Assembly (NCBI RefSeq): GCF_965222285.1
Contig: NZ_OZ244942.1
Location: 2,294,001-2,358,000, forward strand
DNA from: Tepidicaulis sp002389665
GTDB taxonomy: Bacteria; Pseudomonadota; Alphaproteobacteria; Parvibaculales; Parvibaculaceae
Reading direction: 5' to 3'
Length of the DNA: 64,000 nt
Positions 23,405 to 31,790 of this stretch are shown piece by piece. The notes under the pieces were generated by a model. The model worked only from the letters and a program-made list of their open reading frames with translations, had not been told where the DNA came from and did not search any database. How positions within the stretch are numbered: position 1 is the first letter of the stretch; the number at the start of each line of letters is the position of its first letter. The position numbers and the translations under genes were made by a program.

Positions 23405-25357
23405 ATGGAGGGTTTGAGAAACGCCGAACGCGGCTACATTAGGCTCATGACGGACACCCGAACATCTGCGCCCCGCGGGGTGGATCTGATTGCCGAAAAG
23501 GTCAAAACCCTGCCCGAAAGCCCCGGCGTCTACCGCATGATGGGCACGGACGGCGAGGTGCTTTATGTCGGCAAGGCGCGCAATCTGAAGCGCCGGGTGA
23601 CGAATTACACCAAGCTCGCCGGCCAATCGAACCGCATTGCCCGCATGATCACCTCCACCGCCGCGATGGAATTCATCACCACGGCGACGGAAACCGATGC
23701 GCTGCTGCTCGAAGCCAATCTGATCAAGCGCCTGCGCCCGCGCTACAATGTGCTGCTGCGCGACGACAAATCCTTTCCTTACATCCTTCTGACCGGCGAC
23801 CATGATTTCCCGCAGGTGCTCAAGCATCGCGGCACGCGCAAGCGCAAGGGCGATTATTTCGGCCCCTTCGCCTCTGCCGGCGCCGTGGGCCGCACGCTCA
23901 ACGCGCTGCAGAAAGCCTTTCTCCTGCGCTCCTGCTCCGACAGCGTCTTTGAAAGCCGCTCGCGCCCCTGCCTCCTCTATCAGATCAAGCGCTGCTCGGC
24001 GCCCTGCACCGGCGAGATCGACAAGCAAGGCTATGCGGAGCTTGCCCGCGAAGCCCATGACTTCCTGCTTGGCCGCTCCCGGCGCACCCAGGACATGCTG
24101 CTGAAGGAAATGGAGAAAGCCTCCGCCGATCTCGATTTCGAGCGGGCAGCGATTTACCGCGACCGCATCCGCGCGCTCACCCAGATCCAGTCTCACCAGG
24201 GCATCAACCCGCACACCGTCTCGGATGCGGATGTCTTTGCCATTGCCGAACAAGGCGGGCAGACCTGCATTCAGGTGTTCTTCTTCCGGGCGGGGCAGAA
24301 CTGGGGCAACCGCGCCTATTTCCCCCGCCATGACAAGGAAATCGAGGCAGGCGACGTGCTCGATGCGTTTCTTGCGCAGTTCTATGACGACCGCCCGCCG
24401 CCCAAGCTCATTCTCCTGAGCCAGGATGTGCCGGGGCGCAAATTGCTGGCCGAAGCGCTTTCCATCCGCGCGGGCCACAAGGTCGAGGTAACGATGCCCC
24501 AGCGCGGGGAAAAGCGCGAGCTGACCGAACACGCGCTCACCAACGCGAAAGACGCGCTGGGCCGCCGCCTTGCCGAATCTTCCACCCAGCGCCGGCTTTT
24601 GGAAGAAATGGCCGAGACCTTCGGCCTCGATGCCCCGCCCGAGCGCATCGAGATTTACGATAACAGCCACATTTCCGGCACGAATGCCGTGGGCGGCATG
24701 GTGGTGGCGGGGCCGGAAGGTTTCATCAAAAACCAGTACCGCAAATTCAACATCAAGGACGAGGAAACCGAGCCGGGCGACGATTACGCCATGATGCGCG
24801 AAGTGCTGACCCGCCGCTTCTCCCGCCTTTTGAAAGAAGCCGGGCCCAAGGGCGATCACGAACGCGAAGAGATCAGCGGCAGGCCCGCCGAATGGCCGGA
24901 CGTCATTTTGATCGACGGCGGCGCGGGCCAGCTCTCGGCAACCATGGAAGTGATGCAGGATCTCGGCATCGAGGATGTCGCCGTCATTTCCATCGCCAAG
25001 GGCCCGGAGCGCGATGCAGGCCGCGAGCGTTTTTTCATGCCGGGGCGCGAGCCTTTCATGCTGCCGCCGAAAAACCCCGTGCTCTATTACCTTCAGCGCC
25101 TGCGCGATGAGGCCCACCGCTATGCCATCGGCAGCCACCGCGCGCGGCGGAAAAAGGCGGCAACCGCCAATCCCCTCGACGAGATCGCGGGCATTGGTCC
25201 GGCCCGCAAGCGCGCGCTTCTGCATCATTTCGGTTCAGCCCGGGCCGTCGCCCGCGCTGGCCTCTCCGATCTTGCCGGGGTGGAAGGGATTAATGAGAAA
25301 GTCGCGCAGATCGTTTACGATCACTTTCATGGCACACCGGAGCAGCCAGCCAAATAG
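23405..25357 (+). CDS. uvrC: UvrABC system protein C (excinuclease subunit)
   Basis: UvrC makes both incisions around a lesion in nucleotide excision repair. The 650-residue protein has an N-terminal GIY-YIG nuclease (GVYRMMGTDGEVLYVGKARN), a Cys-containing middle section (CLLYQIKRCSAPCTGEI), a UVR helical hairpin (KEMEKASADLDFERAAIYRD) and an RNase H-like C-terminal nuclease (EIYDNSHISGTNAVGGMVV, ILIDGGAGQLSA). A C-terminal helix-hairpin-helix pair ends the protein (IAGIGPARKRALLHHFG). The start could be ATG 23405 or ATG 23447 (MTDTRTSAPRG), and neither has a strong ribosome-binding site. Confidence 0.97.
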   Translation: MEGLRNAERGYIRLMTDTRTSAPRGVDLIAEKVKTLPESPGVYRMMGTDGEVLYVGKARNLKRRVTNYTKLAGQSNRIARMITSTAAMEFITTATETDALLLEANLIKRLRPRYNVLLRDDKSFPYILLTGDHDFPQVLKHRGTRKRKGDYFGPFASAGAVGRTLNALQKAFLLRSCSDSVFESRSRPCLLYQIKRCSAPCTGEIDKQGYAELAREAHDFLLGRSRRTQDMLLKEMEKASADLDFERAAIYRDRIRALTQIQSHQGINPHTVSDADVFAIAEQGGQTCIQVFFFRAGQNWGNRAYFPRHDKEIEAGDVLDAFLAQFYDDRPPPKLILLSQDVPGRKLLAEALSIRAGHKVEVTMPQRGEKRELTEHALTNAKDALGRRLAESSTQRRLLEEMAETFGLDAPPERIEIYDNSHISGTNAVGGMVVAGPEGFIKNQYRKFNIKDEETEPGDDYAMMREVLTRRFSRLLKEAGPKGDHEREEISGRPAEWPDVILIDGGAGQLSATMEVMQDLGIEDVAVISIAKGPERDAGRERFFMPGREPFMLPPKNPVLYYLQRLRDEAHRYAIGSHRARRKKAATANPLDEIAGIGPARKRALLHHFGSARAVARAGLSDLAGVEGINEKVAQIVYDHFHGTPEQPAK

Positions 25358-25446
25358 CCGGTTTACCCTCGGCGTGCCTGCCGCCTGTGTTATGATGATG
25401 TGAGTAAGGGGTCTTGCCCCAAGCAAGCAGTAAAAACGGTACGCCC

Positions 25447-26064
25447 ATGCTGACAAGCCTCCCCAATCTTCTGACCTATGCCCGCATCCTGATGGTGCCG
25501 GGCCTTGTCGGCGCCTTTTATCTGGAAGGCGACGTAGCCAATTGGACGGCGCTTACGCTTTTCGTACTTGCCGCGGTTACGGATTATTTCGACGGCTATT
25601 TCGCCAGAGCCTGGCATCAGGTCTCCGCGCTCGGGCGGATGCTCGATCCCATTGCCGACAAGCTGCTTGTCTCCGCCGCGCTTTTCATGCTGGTCGCCAA
25701 GGGCACGATCGGCTGGGATTCGGTGCTCGCGGCCATCGTCATTCTTTCGCGCGAAATTCTTGTCTCGGGCCTGCGCGAGTTTCTGGCAAGCGTGCGCGTC
25801 TCCGTGCCCGTCTCGCAGCTGGCAAAATGGAAGACCGCCATTCAAATGATTGCCATCGGCTTTCTCCTCGCGGGCCCTGCCGGCGACAAGCTCGTGCCTT
25901 ACGTCACGCAAACGGGAACGGCCCTGCTTTGGATTGCCGCCCTTTTGACCCTATATACGGGCTATGACTACCTGAATGCAGGCCTGCGCCACGTCATTCA
26001 GGAAGATGAGAGCGCGGCGGGAAAAACCGGCCCAGCCTCCAACAAACCAGCTTCCAACGGATAG
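25447..26064 (+). CDS. pgsA: CDP-diacylglycerol--glycerol-3-phosphate 3-phosphatidyltransferase
   Basis: PgsA makes phosphatidylglycerol phosphate, the committed step to phosphatidylglycerol and cardiolipin, in the inner membrane. From ATG 25447 the protein is 205 residues, starting MLTSLPNLLTYARILMVPG. The CDP-alcohol phosphotransferase motif DG-x2-AR-x8-G-x3-D-x3-D is complete (DGYFARAWHQVSALG, then RMLDPIAD). Several hydrophobic helices follow. It lies between uvrC and moaD, a common alphaproteobacterial order. Confidence 0.95.
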   Translation: MLTSLPNLLTYARILMVPGLVGAFYLEGDVANWTALTLFVLAAVTDYFDGYFARAWHQVSALGRMLDPIADKLLVSAALFMLVAKGTIGWDSVLAAIVILSREILVSGLREFLASVRVSVPVSQLAKWKTAIQMIAIGFLLAGPAGDKLVPYVTQTGTALLWIAALLTLYTGYDYLNAGLRHVIQEDESAAGKTGPASNKPASNG

Positions 26065-26072
26065 GTGCCCTT

Positions 26073-26324
26073 GTGAAGATTCTCTATTTCGCCTCGCTGA
26101 AAGAAAAGATCGGCCGCAGCGAAGAGGATATCGACTGTCCGCCCGAAACGAAGACCGTGGGCGATTTGCTCGGCTGGCTGCAGGGGCGCGGTGAAGGCTA
26201 TGCCCATGCTTTTGAAGACACCGCGCTCATCAAGGCGGCGGTCGATCAGGAACATGCAACACTCGATGTGCCCATCACCGGCGCGCGCGAGATTGCCTTC
26301 TTCCCGCCCGTCACCGGCGGCTGA
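26073..26324 (+). CDS. moaD: Molybdopterin synthase sulfur-carrier subunit
   Basis: MoaD is a ubiquitin-like carrier whose C-terminal Gly is converted to a thiocarboxylate that supplies sulfur to molybdopterin. The 83-residue frame has the beta-grasp start KILYFASLKEKIG and ends PPVTGG, the obligatory Gly-Gly tail. A GTG start lies at 26073, nine bases after pgsA. moaE follows after 18 bases, and the two products form the heterotetrameric synthase. Confidence 0.95.
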   Translation: MKILYFASLKEKIGRSEEDIDCPPETKTVGDLLGWLQGRGEGYAHAFEDTALIKAAVDQEHATLDVPITGAREIAFFPPVTGG

Positions 26325-26342
26325 GCCCGCAAGGGGAGCCCC

Positions 26343-26795
26343 ATGAGCATTTCTGTTCAGCTTGAAGATTTCGACATCAAGGCCGAAACGGAAAAAGTAA
26401 CGGCGGGACGCACCGATATTGGCGCGCTCGTCACCTTTACCGGCCTCGCCCGTGATCATGCGGGAGCGAAAACCGTCGAAGCGATGGAGCTTGAACATTA
26501 TCCCGGCATGACCGAGCGCGAGTTGGAGCGCATCGAAAAAGAAGCGCATGACCGCTGGCAGCTGCAGGCAAGCCGCATCATCCACCGCTATGGGCCGCTG
26601 CATCCGGGCGAGCAGATCGTGCTCGTCATCACCGCCTCGGCCCACCGCAAGGATGCGTTCGAGGCGGCGGAATTTCTCATGGACTGGCTCAAGACAAAGG
26701 CCCCGTTCTGGAAAAAAGAAACGGGGCCTTCGGGTACGCATTGGGTCGATGCCAAGGCAAGCGACGACGAAGCCGCCGCCCGCTGGCAGAAATAA
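26343..26795 (+). CDS. moaE: Molybdopterin synthase catalytic subunit
   Basis: MoaE converts precursor Z (cyclic pyranopterin phosphate) to molybdopterin with sulfur from MoaD. The 150-residue protein has GALVTFTGLARDHAG, the LELEHYP-like MELEHYPGMTERE, RIIHRYGPLHPGEQIV and the catalytic Lys region WLKTKAPFWKKET. The start has AGGGGAG upstream. An 11-base perfect inverted repeat (26697-26707 with 26720-26730) falls within the codons for the KAPFWKKETGP segment. The gene is convergent with the aminotransferase gene, with 14 bases between the stops. Confidence 0.95.
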   Translation: MSISVQLEDFDIKAETEKVTAGRTDIGALVTFTGLARDHAGAKTVEAMELEHYPGMTERELERIEKEAHDRWQLQASRIIHRYGPLHPGEQIVLVITASAHRKDAFEAAEFLMDWLKTKAPFWKKETGPSGTHWVDAKASDDEAAARWQK

Positions 26796-26809
26796 TCAGC
26801 CAACCATAG

Positions 26810-27697
26810 TCAGGCGGCGCCCTTTTTCGGGTTCACTTCCGCCGTGTAGTCGTCCATCAGCACTTTGGTGATCTCACCCGGCGTGAAGCGGTGCGGGCCG
26901 ATTTCGGCAACCGCCGTCACTTCCGCCGCCGTGCCGGTGATGAAGCATTCGGAGAAATCGTCGAGCTCTTCCGGCTTGATATGCCGCTCGATGATTTCAT
27001 AGCCGCGCTTGCGGGCGAGATCCATCACCGTACGCCGCGTGATCCCATCGAGGAAACAGTCCGGCGTCGGCGTGTGGATGACGCCGTCCTTCACGAAGAA
27101 CATGTTCGCGCCCGTCGCTTCCGCAACATAGCCGCGGTAGTCGAGCATCATCGCGTCCGCATAGCCTTTCGCTTCAGCGGCATGTTTGGAGATCGTGCAG
27201 ATCATGTAAAGGCCGGCCGCCTTGCTCTTGCAGGGCGCAGTTTCGGGCGAGGGACGGCGGTATTGGGCGATATCCATGCGGATGCCCTTCAGCCGCTGCT
27301 CGGGATCGAAATAGCTCGGCCATTCCCAGGCTGCCACCGCCACATTGATGCGGTTGTTCTGTGCCGAAACGCCCATCATCTCGCTGCCACGCCAGGCGAC
27401 GGGCCGCAGATAGCCGTTCGTCAGCCCCTGCGCCTTCACCGTTTCGATGCAGGCCTTGTCGATGTCCTCGACCGTATAGGGAATTTTGAAGCCGAGAATT
27501 TCCGCCGACTTGAACAGCCGCTCGGTATGTTCGCGCAGCTTGAAAATCTCGCCATTGTAAAGACGCTCGCCCTCGAACACGCAGCTCCCGTAATGCAGAC
27601 CATGGGTCAGCACATGCACCTTCGCGTCCTTCCAGGGAACGAGTTCGCCATTGTACCAGATCCAGCCATCACGCTGATCGAACGGTATGTCCGCCAT
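26810..27697 (-). CDS. ilvE: Branched-chain amino acid aminotransferase (class IV)
   Basis: This PLP enzyme interconverts Leu, Ile and Val with their 2-oxo acids. The 295 residues include VHVLTHGLHYGSCVFEG, the phosphate and arginine region YLRPVAWRGSEMMG, the PLP lysine in CKSKAAGLYMI, and YRGYVAEATGANMFFV plus FLDGITRRTVMDLA, which are typical of fold-type IV. The divergent gene is a MarR regulator across a 178-base gap holding two perfect palindromes. A D-amino-acid transaminase is possible, but IlvE fits best. Confidence 0.92.
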   Translation of the reverse strand: MADIPFDQRDGWIWYNGELVPWKDAKVHVLTHGLHYGSCVFEGERLYNGEIFKLREHTERLFKSAEILGFKIPYTVEDIDKACIETVKAQGLTNGYLRPVAWRGSEMMGVSAQNNRINVAVAAWEWPSYFDPEQRLKGIRMDIAQYRRPSPETAPCKSKAAGLYMICTISKHAAEAKGYADAMMLDYRGYVAEATGANMFFVKDGVIHTPTPDCFLDGITRRTVMDLARKRGYEIIERHIKPEELDDFSECFITGTAAEVTAVAEIGPHRFTPGEITKVLMDDYTAEVNPKKGAA

Positions 27698-27741
27698 GAG
27701 CCTTGTATCCTCAAAAGTCCAAGCCGGTTCGGCATGCCTGC

Positions 27742-27758
27742 CATGTGCTCAGCACATG
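27742..27758. promoter_or_regulatory. Perfect palindrome CATGTGCT-C-AGCACATG, candidate operator
   Basis: Two exact 8-base half-sites flank one central base, 45 bases upstream of the aminotransferase start and 118 bases upstream of the MarR start. It suits a dimeric repressor such as the adjacent MarR protein. The binding factor is inferred. Confidence 0.5.
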
Positions 27759-27790
27759 TTTGCCGGATGCCTCCGCATAGGTCAAAATAG

Positions 27791-27805
27791 GGAAATCAGA
27801 TTTCC
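27791..27805. promoter_or_regulatory. Perfect palindrome GGAAATC-A-GATTTCC, candidate operator
   Basis: Two exact 7-base half-sites flank one base in the same divergent gap. Together with the site at 27742 it suggests two separate regulator-binding positions between the aminotransferase and the MarR gene. Confidence 0.5.
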
Positions 27806-27875
27806 AATACGCGCAGAGTACAAATCTGTCGTTTTGATTGCTCTAAACGTAACATCTGAACGAATATATGTCAAC

Positions 27876-28490
27876 ATGGCTGACCTAAAAATGAGCACGG
27901 CTCCCCCCGCCCCTGGCAGCGCCCCTACCGGTACGCCGGCCGATTCTGCCGGAAAGCCCGCAGAATCAGAGGCTTCCGCTGCCACGGACACGCCGCAAAG
28001 CGAGCCTCCCGCCCGCTCCCCTGCCGAAACCCGCGAACTGGTGGAGGCGATCGAGTGGCTGTTTTTCGCCTACCGGGACTTCACCAGCGACCCGGACGAG
28101 ATTCTCCACGAATATGGCTTCGGGCGCGCCCATCACCGGGTCATTCACTTTGTCGGCCGCCATCCCGGCATCACCGTTGCCGATCTTTTGAATATTCTGC
28201 GCATCACCAAACAAAGCCTCTCGCGCGTCCTTAAGGAGCTCGTCGGCCAGGGCTATATCGTGCAGAAGACCGGCACGAAGGACCGCCGCCAGCGCCTGCT
28301 TTATCTTTCCGACAAGGGCATGGAGATGGAGCGCCGCCTTGCCGGCCCGCAGCGCGAGCGCGTAGCCAGAGCCCTTGCCACCGCCGGGCCGGACGCACAA
28401 AAAGCCTGGTGCGCGGTGCTTGCCCATCTCGTCAACGAAGATGACAGGCGCGCCGTCGAAGCGCTGATTTCCAACGGATATGTATCGTGA
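27876..28490 (+). CDS. MarR-family transcriptional regulator (PetP-like)
   Basis: From ATG 27876 the protein is 204 residues. The first 50 are a Pro/Ala/Ser-rich tail, followed by a MarR winged helix: AHHRVIHFVGRHPGITVADL, LRITKQSLSRVLKELVGQGY and the wing KTGTKDRRQRLLYLS. Rhodobacter capsulatus PetP and PetR are a similar MarR plus response-regulator pair needed for the cytochrome bc1 complex, and here too the next gene is a response regulator whose GTG overlaps this stop. ATG 27891 is an alternative start. The PetP name is by gene order and family, not proven. Confidence 0.85.
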   Translation: MADLKMSTAPPAPGSAPTGTPADSAGKPAESEASAATDTPQSEPPARSPAETRELVEAIEWLFFAYRDFTSDPDEILHEYGFGRAHHRVIHFVGRHPGITVADLLNILRITKQSLSRVLKELVGQGYIVQKTGTKDRRQRLLYLSDKGMEMERRLAGPQRERVARALATAGPDAQKAWCAVLAHLVNEDDRRAVEALISNGYVS

Positions 28491-29239
28491 GCGATAATAC
28501 CGCCCGTCTCATGGAAACACCCGCCGAAGGCGCCGCCGCGCAAAACAAGACGCCGCGCCCCGATGACAATGCGCCCCATATTCTGGTGGTGGATGACGAC
28601 CGGCGCATCCGCGAGCTTTTGAAGCGCTATCTCGGCGACAATGGCTTTCGCGTTTCCGTGGCCGGCACGGCGGAAGAAGCGCGCGCGCGCCTCTCGGGCC
28701 TTGCCTTCGACCTTCTGGTGCTCGATGTGATGATGCCCGGCGAAACGGGGCTGGAGCTGACCGCCGCTTTGCGCAGCACCTCCGAAATCCCCATCCTGCT
28801 TTTGACGGCGCGGGCGGAAACCGAACACCGCATCGAAGGGCTCGAACAAGGGGCGGATGATTATCTGCCCAAGCCGTTCGAGCCGCGCGAATTGCTGCTG
28901 CGCGTCAACACGATCCTGCGCCGCACCCGCAAGGAAGAGGCGGTGGAAGCGGAACTCTTCTTCGGCGATTGCCGTTTCGAGCGCAAATCCGGCCGGCTCT
29001 GGCGCGATGAAATTCCCGTCCGCCTGACCGAACGCGAAGTGCAGCTCATGCAGCTTTTCACCGGCCGGATGAACGAAACGCTGACGCGGGACGATTTGCG
29101 CGACGGGGAAAACGCCGGCAGCGAACGGGCGATCGATGTGCAGATCAACCGCCTGCGCCGCAAGATCGAACATGACCCGCGCAACCCGCTCTATCTGCAA
29201 ACGGTGCGCGGTATCGGCTATATTTTCAAACCGGATTAA
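28487..29239 (+). CDS. OmpR-family response regulator (PetR-like)
   Basis: The 250-residue regulator has a receiver domain (HILVVDDDRR, phosphoacceptor Asp near residue 80 in LLVLDVMMPG, Lys in YLPKPFEPRELL) and a C-terminal OmpR winged helix (VRLTEREVQLMQLFTGR, RAIDVQINRLRRKIEHDP, TVRGIGYIF). A roughly 30-residue tail rich in Ala, Pro and Thr precedes the receiver. GTG 28487 overlaps the MarR stop, which implies coupled translation. The histidine kinase 40 bases downstream is the likely partner. Confidence 0.95.
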   Translation: MSDNTARLMETPAEGAAAQNKTPRPDDNAPHILVVDDDRRIRELLKRYLGDNGFRVSVAGTAEEARARLSGLAFDLLVLDVMMPGETGLELTAALRSTSEIPILLLTARAETEHRIEGLEQGADDYLPKPFEPRELLLRVNTILRRTRKEEAVEAELFFGDCRFERKSGRLWRDEIPVRLTEREVQLMQLFTGRMNETLTRDDLRDGENAGSERAIDVQINRLRRKIEHDPRNPLYLQTVRGIGYIFKPD

Positions 29240-29278
29240 GTTATCCGGCGGCACCGGCAAGGCATCCACTAGGCACTC

Positions 29279-30658
29279 ATGACTGTAGACAGTATCGAAA
29301 ACGATCATCGAAGCGCCCCGCTGCCCCGCCCCGGCTTCAGCCTGTCGGCGCAGATCAAGGCGCTTTTGCCGCGCGGCCTTTACGGGCGCTCGCTCATCAT
29401 CATCGTCGCGCCCATGGTGCTGCTGCAGCTCGTCGTCTCTTATGTCTTTCTCGAACGGCACTGGCAGATGGTGACGGAAAAACTCTCTGCCTCCGTCGTT
29501 GCCGATATCGCGCTTCTCACGCGGCAATATGAAATTCTCGATGACCCGAAAGAATTGCAGCTCCTAACGGAAGCGGCCTGGAAAGAGCTCGATATGAGCG
29601 TCGCCTTCCGGCCCAAGGAAGGCCTGCCGGCGGAACCGGCCGAGCCCGGCAACTTTCTGCTTGAGCAATCCTTGCGCTCGGAAATCGAGGAACGCGTCGC
29701 CCGGCCCTTCTGGATCGATACGGTCAGCTATTCCGATTATGTGGATATCCGCATCGCGGTAAATGGCGGGGTTCTGCGTGTGCTGCCGCTGCGCAGCCGC
29801 GTCTATGCCACCAATTCGCATATCTTCCTTGTCTGGATGGCGGGAACCTCGCTCGTGCTGCTCACCGTCGCGGTGATTTTCCTGCGCAATCAGATCCGCC
29901 CCATTCAGCGTCTTGCCCAAGCGGCCGAAGGCTTCGGCAAAGGCCGGGACGTGCCCGATTTCCGCCCGCAAGGCGCCTCGGAAGTGCGCCGGGCCGCTGC
30001 CGCCTTCCTCAATATGCGCGAGCGCATTCAGCGCCAGATCGACCAGCGCACGGCCATGCTGGCCGGTGTAAGCCATGACCTGCGCACCCCGCTCACCCGC
30101 TTCAAACTGCAGCTCGCCATGCTGGGCGACGGGCCGGAAGTGCAGGACCTGCGCGCCGACGTCAAAGAAATGGAGCGCATGCTCGAAGCCTATCTCGCCT
30201 TTGCCAAGGGCGATCAGGACGAAGCGGTGGTCGATGTGGATATTGCAGCATTGCTTGAAGAAATCCGCTTCGATGCGGGCCGCAACGGCGATGCGGTCGA
30301 CGTTACCGCCGAAGGCGACTTGACCCTGCCGCTGCGCCGCCATGCCTTCAAACGCTGCCTGACGAATCTCATCGAAAACGGCTGCAAATATGCCGACCAT
30401 GTGGCGGTTACGGCGACGCGCGCGCCGCATCTCATCACCATCTTCGTGGATGATGACGGCGAAGGCGTGCCGGAAGATCAGTATGAAGAAGTCTTCCGCC
30501 CCTTCCACCGCCTCGATCAGGCGCGCAATCTCGATGAAGGCGGCACCGGGCTCGGCCTTGCCATTGCCCGCGATGTTGCCCGTTCCCATGGCGGGGATAT
30601 CGTGCTCATGAAAAGCCCGCTCGGCGGCCTTCGCGCGCAAATCAATTTGCCTGTTTGA
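29279..30658 (+). CDS. Membrane sensor histidine kinase (EnvZ-like)
   Basis: The 459-residue kinase has two membrane helices, near residues 39-60 (SLIIIVAPMVLLQLVVSYVF) and 183-203 (FLVWMAGTSLVLLTVAVIF), bounding a periplasmic sensor domain of about 120 residues. A HAMP linker leads to the phosphoacceptor His in GVSHDLRTPLTRFKLQ. The ATP-binding domain follows with the N-box NLIENGCKYA and the G-boxes VDDDGEGV and GGTGLGLAIA. It should phosphorylate the upstream response regulator. The signal is unknown. Confidence 0.95.
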   Translation: MTVDSIENDHRSAPLPRPGFSLSAQIKALLPRGLYGRSLIIIVAPMVLLQLVVSYVFLERHWQMVTEKLSASVVADIALLTRQYEILDDPKELQLLTEAAWKELDMSVAFRPKEGLPAEPAEPGNFLLEQSLRSEIEERVARPFWIDTVSYSDYVDIRIAVNGGVLRVLPLRSRVYATNSHIFLVWMAGTSLVLLTVAVIFLRNQIRPIQRLAQAAEGFGKGRDVPDFRPQGASEVRRAAAAFLNMRERIQRQIDQRTAMLAGVSHDLRTPLTRFKLQLAMLGDGPEVQDLRADVKEMERMLEAYLAFAKGDQDEAVVDVDIAALLEEIRFDAGRNGDAVDVTAEGDLTLPLRRHAFKRCLTNLIENGCKYADHVAVTATRAPHLITIFVDDDGEGVPEDQYEEVFRPFHRLDQARNLDEGGTGLGLAIARDVARSHGGDIVLMKSPLGGLRAQINLPV

Positions 30659-30725
30659 AGACTGGCGCTTGAAAAAGACCGGCGCAATGCTCAGCTTCCG
30701 TAAAAATGGAACAACGGAGCTCGGC

Positions 30726-31094
30726 ATGTCGTCTTCCATTCCCCTCATGGCCACCCGCTGGAAAGAAGCTTGGGAAAGCCTCGATCCCAACCGCATCGCC
30801 GCTCTTTATGCGCCGGATGCCAAACACAAAAGCTCGGTCGTCGCCCGCCTGGCCCCCGAGGCCAAGGACAATACGCTGAACGGGCGCGAAGAAATCCACG
30901 CCTATGCGAAAAAGGTGGCGGGCAATATCAGCTCTTTCCGCGCCGACATCATTGGCGTCGTGACGGAAGGCAACAAGGCCGCCGTCGAATATTGGCGCGT
31001 GCGCAATGGTGAGGAAGCGCAGCGGGCGCGCGTTCTGGAGCTGATCGAATGGGAGGGGGAGTATCTAACGGACGTGCGCGTCTATCACGAGTGA
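30726..31094 (+). CDS. NTF2/SnoaL-like domain protein
   Basis: ATG 30726 has a CGGAG site seven bases upstream and gives 122 residues. The cone-shaped NTF2-like fold is suggested by ATRWKEAWESLDPNRIAALY, a NGREEIHAYAKKVAGNI helix and the strands AAVEYWRVRNGEE and RVLELIEWEGEYLTDVR. Such proteins include isomerases and small ligand binders, and no specific function can be assigned. An upstream ATG (30669) would add 19 residues. The gene overlaps the convergent TetR gene by ten bases. Confidence 0.75.
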   Translation: MSSSIPLMATRWKEAWESLDPNRIAALYAPDAKHKSSVVARLAPEAKDNTLNGREEIHAYAKKVAGNISSFRADIIGVVTEGNKAAVEYWRVRNGEEAQRARVLELIEWEGEYLTDVRVYHE

Positions 31095-31714
31095 AGCGGC
31101 TGCCCGCCTCCGGCACGAGCGGAAGCACCCTGCCGGGCACCGCGCCTGCCGCGCAGCATGGTCAGCCATTTCTCGCCCTGCGCAAGGCGGTTGTCGAGTT
31201 CGGCCATGACCTTGTTGAGATCGTCCTCGCGCAGCCAGACCCGGAACGCAGCAAGCCAGACGAGCCCGAGGCCGCGCCGGCGCGCAGCCCCCACTAGCCC
31301 CTCCGCATCGATCTGCGCAGCAGCAAGCGCCCAGCCCATGGACCGGTCGATCGTCTCCGCCTGTGAAAGCGCGCCGAGCGGATCGCGCTGCATGGACTGC
31401 GCGATGGAGCGCACGGCGGCTTTATGGTCTTCGAGAATTTCAAACCGCGTCATCAGCACGTCGAAGAGCCGGTCGCGCGGGCGGGCCTCCTCGAACTCCT
31501 CTGGATCGATGCTGGCCAGAAGCTCGGCATCCACACGGCTGATGAACGCGCTGACAATGGCCGGCTTGCTGTGGAGAGAAGGCGGCAGCTTGGCGAGCGT
31601 CAGACGGGCGGATTTCAGAATGTCCTGAAAGGAAATCTCCTCCCACGGCTTTTTGGCCGCAAGGCGCATCGCGGCATCCACCAGCCGCTCTTCCGCTGTC
31701 CGTTTCGCGCTCAT
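31085..31714 (-). CDS. TetR-family transcriptional regulator
   Basis: ATG 31714 gives 209 residues. The N-terminal helix-turn-helix reads ERLVDAAMRLAAKKPWEEIS and FQDILKSARLTLAKLPPSLH. The rest is helical and would bind a ligand. The turn helix has LTLAKLPPSLHSKPAI where most TetR proteins have a Tyr-Tyr-His-Phe turn, so the regulator is divergent. Residues upstream of ATG 31714 in the same frame look non-coding and contain an AT run. The ligand and targets are unknown. proC lies just upstream on the same strand. Confidence 0.8.
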   Translation of the reverse strand: MSAKRTAEERLVDAAMRLAAKKPWEEISFQDILKSARLTLAKLPPSLHSKPAIVSAFISRVDAELLASIDPEEFEEARPRDRLFDVLMTRFEILEDHKAAVRSIAQSMQRDPLGALSQAETIDRSMGWALAAAQIDAEGLVGAARRRGLGLVWLAAFRVWLREDDLNKVMAELDNRLAQGEKWLTMLRGRRGARQGASARAGGGQPLHS

Positions 31715-31790
31715 AAAAAAAATATAGGAACCCTGTCTCACGGTTTCGAGAGCAGGCGCGCAATATTCTCCGAAAATCGGCTGGAAAAAC

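Noticed and set aside
23384..25228. 614-codon minus-strand frame opposite uvrC
   Set aside because: It is an antisense shadow of uvrC with no domain match, caused by high third-position GC.
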